Source: AV40 sp035568175
Lineage (GTDB): Bacteria > Verrucomicrobiota > Verrucomicrobiia > Chthoniobacterales > UBA10450
Length of the DNA: 64,000 nt
Direction: 5' to 3'
Assembly: GCA_035568175.1 (NCBI GenBank)
Contig: DATMON010000004.1
Coordinates: forward strand, 124,001-188,000
Part shown: piece by piece, positions 59,062 through 64,000 of the stretch
How the letters are laid out: the number at the start of each line of letters is the position of its first letter
Numbering within the stretch: the first letter of the stretch is position 1
Notes under the pieces: model-generated
Told to the model about the DNA's origin: nothing
Database searches by the model: none
The model's input: only the letters and a program-made list of their open reading frames with translations
Made by a program: the position numbers and the translations under genes

Positions 59062-60030
59062 ATGAGCGTCACGTATCTCGAAGCGATTCGCGAGGCGCAG
59101 ACAAAACTGCTGCGCGAGGACGAGCGCGTTTTCATTTACGGACAGGACATTGCCGGGAAATTTGGTGGCGCATTCAAAGCAACAAAAGGACTCGCCGAAA
59201 AATTTCCCGGGCGCGTGTTAAACACGCCGATCAGTGAGGATGCGATGGTCGGCACCGCGATCGGCGCTGCGCTGGAAGGAATGCGGCCGATTGTGGAAAT
59301 GCAATTCGCCGATTTCTCGAGCATCGCGCTCAATCAAATCCTGAACAACGCGGGCACGCATTATTGGCGGACGAATGTGCCGGTGCCGATTACCGTGCGG
59401 TTGCCATCCGGTGGAACCAAAGGGAGCGGACCATTTCACAGCCAAAGCATGGAAGGGCTGTATTCGCATTATCCAGGCATTGTGGTCATGACACCGGCAA
59501 CGGTGGAGGACGCTTACACAATGTTAATCGATGCGGTCGCTATCAACGACCCGGTGATCTACTGCGAGCACAAATATCTTTATTACCACCTTAAAGCCGA
59601 GGCGTTGCCGAAGGAAAGTTTTCCGATTGGCAAAGCGCGAATCGTTAGGCCGGGACGGGATCTTACGATCGTGACTTACAGTGCGATGCTTCACGAAGTA
59701 CTCGGCGTCGCAAATGAACTACGCACCGAGGGATTTGAAATCGAAGTTGTCGATCTTCGCACGGTAAAACCGCTCGATACGACTACCGTGCTCGCGTCGG
59801 TCGCGCGGACTGGCCGTTTGCTCGCGGTCGGCGAAGCATTCCCGTGGGGTGGTGTCACAGCGGAAGTGATCGCGCGCGTCGCGGCCGAAGGTTTTCATCT
59901 GCTAGATGCCGCACCCGCGCGCATCAACGCCAAAGACACGCCGATTCCTTATCACCCAAATCTGTGGAGCGAACACCGGCCGAACCGAAAAACCATCGTC
60001 GCCAAAGTGCGCCAAATTCTGCAGGAGTAA
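59062..60030 (+). CDS. pdhB: Pyruvate dehydrogenase E1 component, beta subunit
   Basis: A 322-residue partner of PdhA. SVTYLEAIREAQTKLLREDERVFIYGQDI, GTAIGAALEGMRPIVEMQFADF and GGTKGSGPFHSQSMEGLYSHYPGI are conserved; the C-terminal transketolase domain includes VDLRTVKPLDTTTVLASV. It lies 129 bases after pdhA across repeat sequence. Confidence 0.95.
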   Translation: MSVTYLEAIREAQTKLLREDERVFIYGQDIAGKFGGAFKATKGLAEKFPGRVLNTPISEDAMVGTAIGAALEGMRPIVEMQFADFSSIALNQILNNAGTHYWRTNVPVPITVRLPSGGTKGSGPFHSQSMEGLYSHYPGIVVMTPATVEDAYTMLIDAVAINDPVIYCEHKYLYYHLKAEALPKESFPIGKARIVRPGRDLTIVTYSAMLHEVLGVANELRTEGFEIEVVDLRTVKPLDTTTVLASVARTGRLLAVGEAFPWGGVTAEVIARVAAEGFHLLDAAPARINAKDTPIPYHPNLWSEHRPNRKTIVAKVRQILQE

Positions 60031-60068
60031 CAACCCGCCTTTCAACGACTCAACCTCTCAACTCTCTC

Positions 60069-61334
60069 ATGCCTCAAGTTCCAATCACCATGCCGCAGCT
60101 CGGCGAATCGATGGCCGAAGCCACGATCGTTTCCATCAAGGTAAAACCCGGTGACAAAGTTTCGGCCGATCAAGAGATCATCGAAGTAGAGACCGACAAA
60201 GCTGTCATGGGTGTGACCACGCCGTGCCCGGGCGAAATTGCGAAGATCGATGCCGAAGTGAAAGGCACGTATCCGGTTGGCGCGGTGCTTGGTTATGTCG
60301 AAGCGAGTGAAGCAGACGCCGCACGATTTCAGAAACGCGCGCCTGCGCCTCCTCAAGGCGAAGTCGCAAAGGAAATTCCCGGGCGCGAAGAGGAAACTGC
60401 GAAAACAGGCCGCACCGGAAATGGGAGTGGTTCGCATTTTCAAGTGGACGATGTCGATCTTCCACAAGTGGCGACGAGCGCCGAAGCCGGACAGCGCGGC
60501 GGTCTGCCCGTTCCGGCGAGTGCAAAAGGCGCCGGATATCTTTCGCCGCGCGTGCGCGCGCGAATGGCGGAGTTACAATTGACGCAAGCGGATCTCGCCA
60601 GCATTGCAGGAACTGGAACGGCGGGTCGACTAACGATTAAAGATCTCGAAAATTTTCTCAACTCAATCGAATCCCAACCTGCCGAAAAACCAAGCGCAAT
60701 CCGCACCGGCGTCGCGGATGCGATGCGCCGCAGTTGGACGCGACCGCTAGCAACCGTCGGCATCTCGGTCTGTCTCGATCCTGTTTTGCAAGATCGACAG
60801 TCGCGGGATCCGAAACCCGGCCCGGCGCTTTACGCGTTGCGCGCGCTTGCGCTCGCACTTGCCGAACAACCAACGGCGGCTGCACGATTGATCGGCGGAC
60901 GCGCGATTGGATCGCAATCAATCGATATCGGTCTCGCCGTTGAAGCCGGGGAGGGAATCATGGTCCCAGTGATTCGTAACGCCGACAAAACGTCGCTCGC
61001 CGACCTAACGACTAAATACGCAGAACTTGTCGATCTCGCGCGACGGCGGCGACTAACAAGCGAGATGACTTCTGGCGGAATTGCGTCGGTTTCGAATTTC
61101 GGCACATTCGGCCTCGACTGGGGCACACCGATTCCCCTGCCCGATCAGACTATGATTCTCGGACTCGGAGCTGGAAAGAAAACTCCCTCGTGGGACGAAA
61201 CGAAAAAGGAATTCGTTCCGAAAACGGAAGCGCAACTCACACTCAGCTTCGATCATCGCAGCCTCGACGGCGGCGGGGCGGGCCGTTTGCTCAAGCGCGT
61301 GATTGAGCTGTTGGAAGATCCGAACAAGCTGTAG
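60069..61334 (+). CDS. pdhC: Dihydrolipoamide acetyltransferase (E2)
   Basis: A 421-residue E2 from ATG 60069. One lipoyl domain (residues 1-80) carries the lipoylated Lys in EVETDKAVMG. The peripheral subunit-binding domain is YLSPRVRARMAELQLTQADLASIAGTGTAGRLTIKDL. The catalytic domain ends with the acyltransferase motif DHRSLDGG (His and Asp intact). The stop TAG (61332-61334) lies in the TGTAGC end of the repeat element that follows. Confidence 0.95.
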   Translation: MPQVPITMPQLGESMAEATIVSIKVKPGDKVSADQEIIEVETDKAVMGVTTPCPGEIAKIDAEVKGTYPVGAVLGYVEASEADAARFQKRAPAPPQGEVAKEIPGREEETAKTGRTGNGSGSHFQVDDVDLPQVATSAEAGQRGGLPVPASAKGAGYLSPRVRARMAELQLTQADLASIAGTGTAGRLTIKDLENFLNSIESQPAEKPSAIRTGVADAMRRSWTRPLATVGISVCLDPVLQDRQSRDPKPGPALYALRALALALAEQPTAAARLIGGRAIGSQSIDIGLAVEAGEGIMVPVIRNADKTSLADLTTKYAELVDLARRRRLTSEMTSGGIASVSNFGTFGLDWGTPIPLPDQTMILGLGAGKKTPSWDETKKEFVPKTEAQLTLSFDHRSLDGGGAGRLLKRVIELLEDPNKL

Positions 61335-61462
61335 CTGCGGTGGCAGGCGTCCCCGCCTGCTCTAAAAGAAGATATTGCAAGCCGAGACAACGCCAGTCCG
61401 GCTCGGACCTGCCTCTACAGAAGAAGGTCGAACATTTGCGACGGTCGTAGACCGCCGCTACA
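61330..61462. repeat. Composite palindromic element after pdhC
   Basis: The ends are TGTAGC (61330-61335) and GCTACA (61457-61462). It contains GGCAGGCG-TCCC-CGCCTGC, the 19-mer CGCCAGTCCGGCTCGGACC (61391-61409, inverse of copies at 48115 and near 62026), an inner CTACAG, and CGGTC-GTA-GACCG. It looks like two related elements joined. Confidence 0.75.
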
Positions 61463-61471
61463 ATTCTAGAG

Positions 61472-62026
61472 ATGCACGAGAACACGGAATTCAGTTTAAG
61501 CCGGGAGGTGGAGGCGATTGAGATCCCGAGCGGTCGAAAATTAACCCTCGAGAAGGGTACCAAAGGCGTAGTCACGCAAACGCTCGGCGGCAGTTACACC
61601 ATCGCCACGCCATATGGGCTATCGCGCATCGCCGAACAAGATTTGGATGCGCTCGGTCTGGAGAAACCTAAAGCCGAGGCGAAGGAAAAGACGAGCGGCA
61701 AAACGAACGGCACAGTTTCGGAAGAGGAGATTTGGACCCAGCTCAAGCAATGCTTCGACCCGGAAATTCCGGTGAACATTGTCGATCTTGGGTTGGTTTA
61801 CGATTGTCGCCTGATAAAAAAAGACGATGGCGCCACGCGCGTCGAAGTTAAGATGACGCTGACCGCGCCCGGTTGTGGAATGGGACCAGCGATCGCCCAC
61901 GACGCGCAGAGCAAAATTTTGTCGATCGACGGCGTGGATGAAGCCGATGTGCAGCTGGTCTGGGACCCGCCCTGGAACCAGAACATGATCAGCGAAGCCG
62001 GGCGCATGAAGCTCGGCATGGTTTAG
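61472..62026 (+). CDS. sufT: SufT-type Fe-S cluster assembly protein
   Basis: A 184-residue protein of the MIP18/DUF59 family that supports Fe-S cluster maturation. The N-terminal 60 residues (FSLSREVEAIEIPSGRKLTLEKG) are specific to SufT-length proteins. After a Lys/Glu linker the MIP18 domain follows (CFDPEIPVNIVDLGLVYDCRL), with the functional Cys in TAPGCGMGPAIAHDAQ. No other suf gene is nearby. The TAG stop runs directly into the repeat sequence GGTCCGAGCC. Confidence 0.9.
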   Translation: MHENTEFSLSREVEAIEIPSGRKLTLEKGTKGVVTQTLGGSYTIATPYGLSRIAEQDLDALGLEKPKAEAKEKTSGKTNGTVSEEEIWTQLKQCFDPEIPVNIVDLGLVYDCRLIKKDDGATRVEVKMTLTAPGCGMGPAIAHDAQSKILSIDGVDEADVQLVWDPPWNQNMISEAGRMKLGMV

Positions 62027-62100
62027 GTCCGAGCCGGACTGGCACTTCGAACCGCACTAGCGTTAGCACTGCCTTCAGGGCCGGTGTTAATGAGATGGGA
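62026..62100. repeat. Repeat sequence after sufT
   Basis: GGTCCGAGCCGGACTGGC (62026-62043) is the third copy of a sequence seen at 48115 and, inverted, at 61391. It begins on the last base of the sufT stop. AGCGTTAGC and GCCTTCAGGGCC follow. No complete terminal repeats were found here. Confidence 0.6.
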
Positions 62101-62126
62101 TCGATCGGATCGTCTAAGCGTGCGGA

Positions 62127-62984
62127 TTACGGCCACGGTTTCTTCACCGGCATTTCGCTGCGACCGCTCGATTGTCCTTCGATCGACCAATTGAACGTCG
62201 CACGGTCAGTTTTCGCGTAGGCATCGGCCCAATCATCGCGCGGCACAGGATCTAACGCGACGGTGTGCTCGCTGTTGTCGCCGGGTTCGATAAATGCGCT
62301 GCCGGCCGGAAGTGTGAAGATGCGCTCGAAAAGTTTTCCCGACGATGTTTCGACGGTGAAGTTGATCGTCGGAAATTCCACTCTGTTGGGAACGTTGATT
62401 CGATATGATAAACGGGCGCTGCGATAATCGCGATCGCCGGGCGTGCCGTGGGGTGGCTCGAATTTCGTCAGTGTCAGTTCAGTTTTCGTCGGTCGAGAAA
62501 CTGGCGGTACTGATGCAGTTGGCGATGGCGACGCTGTTGGTGTCGGTGATGGTGACGAACTCGGTGTTGTTGTCGGAGTAGGCGGGACAGTCTTATTCGC
62601 GGCGGGAGAAGACGTGGGTGATGGCTGCGCTGCCGGCGAAATTTCTTTTTGCGGGGATGGCGTGCTTCTCGGTGTTGCAGACGTCGCTGCTTTCGACAGC
62701 GTAGGGGTCGGCGATTTGCGCGCTCCGGATGGCGTAGACTTTGGTTTCGGTGTGGGCGTCGGCCGTGGCGGAGGGGTTTGCGCGCTGCGATCCACGCCCA
62801 TGTGAGCGCCGCGGTTCGCGGCGCCGCCGACGCTCGACGGCGTAGCCGAGCGATTCACCTTAAAAGGAGGAAAAAACGACTTCTTCTTTGGCGTCGGAGT
62901 CGGTGTTGGAGTGGGCGCTGCATTGAGCGACAACGCCAGGCCAAGGAGCAACACTGATTTCAACGAAAAAATTCTTCGGCACAT
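62127..62984 (-). CDS. Exported Thr/Pro-rich protein of unknown function
   Basis: A 285-residue protein with a signal peptide (SLKSVLLLGLALSLNAA). Residues 24-175 are low complexity: TPTPTPTPKKK near the start, then long Pro/Ser/Thr/Ala tracts. Residues 176-285 form a compact region (LTLTKFEPPHGTPGDRDYRSARLSYRI, NFTVETSSGKLFERIFTLP) that is probably beta-rich. I do not recognise a family. Its linker style resembles that of the NlpC/P60 protein at 50024. Confidence 0.65.
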   Translation of the reverse strand: MCRRIFSLKSVLLLGLALSLNAAPTPTPTPTPKKKSFFPPFKVNRSATPSSVGGAANRGAHMGVDRSAQTPPPRPTPTPKPKSTPSGARKSPTPTLSKAATSATPRSTPSPQKEISPAAQPSPTSSPAANKTVPPTPTTTPSSSPSPTPTASPSPTASVPPVSRPTKTELTLTKFEPPHGTPGDRDYRSARLSYRINVPNRVEFPTINFTVETSSGKLFERIFTLPAGSAFIEPGDNSEHTVALDPVPRDDWADAYAKTDRATFNWSIEGQSSGRSEMPVKKPWP

Positions 62985-63068
62985 AATTCAACTTCGCTGG
63001 AGCAATTCTTAGCAAAGCTTCGTCCATTCGAGCAATGCTGAAGGCAGTGTGCCGACTGATGTCATTAC

Positions 63069-63088
63069 CACCGGACTTCAGTCCGGTG
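63069..63088. repeat. Perfect 9-base palindrome upstream of rplI
   Basis: CACCGGACT-TC-AGTCCGGTG lies in the 299-base gap between divergent genes. With no T-run it is more likely a dispersed palindrome or operator-like site than a terminator. The rest of the gap before 63219 shows no gene. Confidence 0.5.
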
Positions 63089-63218
63089 ATGAAAATGCTT
63101 GGCCAGCCAAAAGCTGTTTAAACAGTTTTAGCGTTGGGTTGCACGAAGATCCATCGGCTTAAGAGCCCGTGTTAATGAAGCGCAAGCGAAAATAATTTGT
63201 TAATTTTCGTTCAGCCCG

Positions 63219-63247
63219 TTGACAGTATGCAATCGCGCTGCTTGTAT
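63219..63247 (+). promoter_or_regulatory. Sigma-70-like promoter of rplI-dnaB
   Basis: A perfect TTGACA at 63219-63224, a 17-base spacer and TTGTAT at 63242-63247. A small hairpin TTCGCG-CTT-CGCGAA follows in the leader before ATG 63284. Confidence 0.6.
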
Positions 63248-63283
63248 GACGTTCGCGCTTCGCGAAAAATTTTTAGAATCAAG

Positions 63284-63832
63284 ATGCCCTCAACTGAAGT
63301 TATTCTAACCGACAACGTACCCGGCCTTGGCGCTGAAGCCGACGTGGTGAAAGTGCGTCGCGGTTATGCGCGCAATTATTTGCTGCCGCGAGGCAAGGCT
63401 TACGAAGTGACGCCCGCAGCGCTGCGCCAACTAGACACACTCAAGAAGAAACGCGCCGAACGCGAGGCCCGCGAATTGAACGAATCGGAGGAGTTGGCCC
63501 GTAAGATTGGGAAAGCGCGCCTGACCTTCACACTCGCGACCGGCGAATCCGGAAAAGCGTTCGGTTCGATTACCGCCCAGGACATTGTCACGCGAATGAA
63601 GAATGAGCTTGGGTTGGAAATCGATCGTCACAAAGTCGTGCTTGAGCGTCCGATCAAAGACACGGGCGAACACGAAGTCGCGATCAAGTTGCATCACGAT
63701 GTAACCGCGCAATTTAAATTTGACGTGAAATCGGCGGAGCAAGCCCGCGACCGTGGGAAAGACGAAGCCGAAGCGGAGCAGCCTGAGAAAAAACATCGTT
63801 CGTTTTTCAGGAGAAAAAAAGAGACAAAATAA
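63284..63832 (+). CDS. rplI: 50S ribosomal protein L9 with C-terminal tail
   Basis: A 182-residue protein from ATG 63284. The N-terminal domain has VILTDNVPGLGAEADVVKVRRGYARNYLLPRGKA, followed by the long helix and the C-terminal rRNA-binding domain (GKAFGSITAQDIV). About 30 Glu/Lys/Arg-rich residues are added beyond the usual end. The TAA stop directly abuts the dnaB ATG. rplI-dnaB is a common bacterial pair. Confidence 0.96.
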   Translation: MPSTEVILTDNVPGLGAEADVVKVRRGYARNYLLPRGKAYEVTPAALRQLDTLKKKRAEREARELNESEELARKIGKARLTFTLATGESGKAFGSITAQDIVTRMKNELGLEIDRHKVVLERPIKDTGEHEVAIKLHHDVTAQFKFDVKSAEQARDRGKDEAEAEQPEKKHRSFFRRKKETK

Positions 63833-64000
63833 ATGGCGACTCAACCGTCCTTGCGGACTGGAGAGACGCCTCGCAAAGATTCGGGCAACGGGCCCGGCCG
63901 AGGCAGGCCGGGAGGAAACGGCGGAAGAGTTTTTCCCAGTTCGCCAACAGGTTCTGCGCAGGATATTCACCGTGCGCCGCCTCACAGCGTCGAAGCTGAG
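63833..64000 (+). CDS. dnaB: Replicative DNA helicase DnaB, N-terminal fragment
   Basis: The first 56 codons of a gene cut by the window end, starting at ATG 63833 immediately after the rplI stop (TAAATG). About 45 Gly/Arg/Pro-rich residues lead to RAPPHSVEAE, the beginning of the conserved DnaB N-terminal domain (usually PPHSLEAEQ). The call rests on this motif and the rplI neighbourhood. The ATPase domain is outside the window. Confidence 0.8.
   Translation, partial: MATQPSLRTGETPRKDSGNGPGRGRPGGNGGRVFPSSPTGSAQDIHRAPPHSVEAE

Noticed and set aside
3746..61789. Explaining AAGATCGACA as a favoured Lys-Ile-Asp or Val-Asp-Leu codon string
   Set aside because: Copies occur in all three frames, on both strands relative to genes, and at 32221 and 57860 outside genes.
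1..64000. CRISPR arrays, insertion sequences or prophage genes
   Set aside because: No regularly spaced direct repeats, transposase or integrase motifs were found. The holin-family gene at 13168 belongs to a widespread chromosomal family.
1..64000. HIP1-like octamer GCGATCGC as the main iterated motif
   Set aside because: GATCGC-type strings are common, as expected for this composition, but they do not share a fixed longer consensus; the strong signal is AAGATCGACA.

Overview
This 64 kb window reads as a continuous, gene-dense, moderately GC-rich bacterial chromosome segment with no phage, insertion sequence, CRISPR array or RNA gene that I can recognise. The best guess for the source is the PVC superphylum, most likely a soil or freshwater Verrucomicrobiota of the Spartobacteria/Chthoniobacterales type. 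Supporting signs are the ribosomal order rpsL-rpsG-fusA-rpsJ-rplC running straight into the S10 and spc genes without tuf, rpsN or rpmD (as I remember from Chlamydiae), a DUF6600 exported protein, futalosine-pathway menaquinone genes, Thr/Pro/Ser-rich exported proteins, and short palindromic TGTAGC...GCTACA intergenic elements. This is inference from gene content, not a phylogeny.

Layout. 1-14.8 kb: end of asd, a DUF6600 protein, a coupled recJ-recG-htrA set, a small lipoprotein, mqnE-mqnA, an ECF sigma factor, a PilQ-like secretin, trpF, a small membrane protein, a DUF2934 protein and a single-domain response regulator. 14.8-32.7 kb: a minus-strand str/S10/spc/alpha supercluster from rpsL to rpsD, including fusA, secY, adk, map, infA and rpmJ, with one non-ribosomal exported coiled-coil gene between rpsS and rplV. 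32.9-38.7 kb: tgt-yajC-secDF, a methyltransferase, a 1-Cys peroxiredoxin and rpsU. 38.7-47.2 kb: a minus-strand run hemX-hemA-hemC-cobA/hemD-grpE-like-dnaK-like-J/FGE-like, in which tetrapyrrole synthesis leads by overlapping genes into an unusual Hsp70 set. 47.5-53.9 kb: apt, queF, queC, an NlpC/P60 protein, an M20 peptidase and an APC permease. 54-64 kb: smc, pdhA-pdhB-pdhC, sufT, a Thr/Pro-rich protein, rplI and the start of dnaB.

Most notable signals. (1) The 10-mer AAGATCGACA (consensus S-AAGATCGACA-W) occurs 28 times exactly, 14 in each orientation, against roughly 0.1 expected by chance. It lies in all reading frames and in two intergenic gaps, so it behaves like a DNA-level signal such as an uptake sequence or recombination hotspot. 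(2) A GrpE-like/lidless Hsp70/degenerate-J plus FGE-like gene set sits downstream of the haem genes. (3) Palindromic repeats start inside the stop codons of upstream genes and supply them. (4) Many ribosomal gene junctions have the form stop-TTTT-ATG, leaving no room for a Shine-Dalgarno in the gap. (5) An exported coiled-coil gene is embedded in the S10 operon, in frame with rpsS across a single TAG.

All positions and motif counts were read by eye. No database search was possible.
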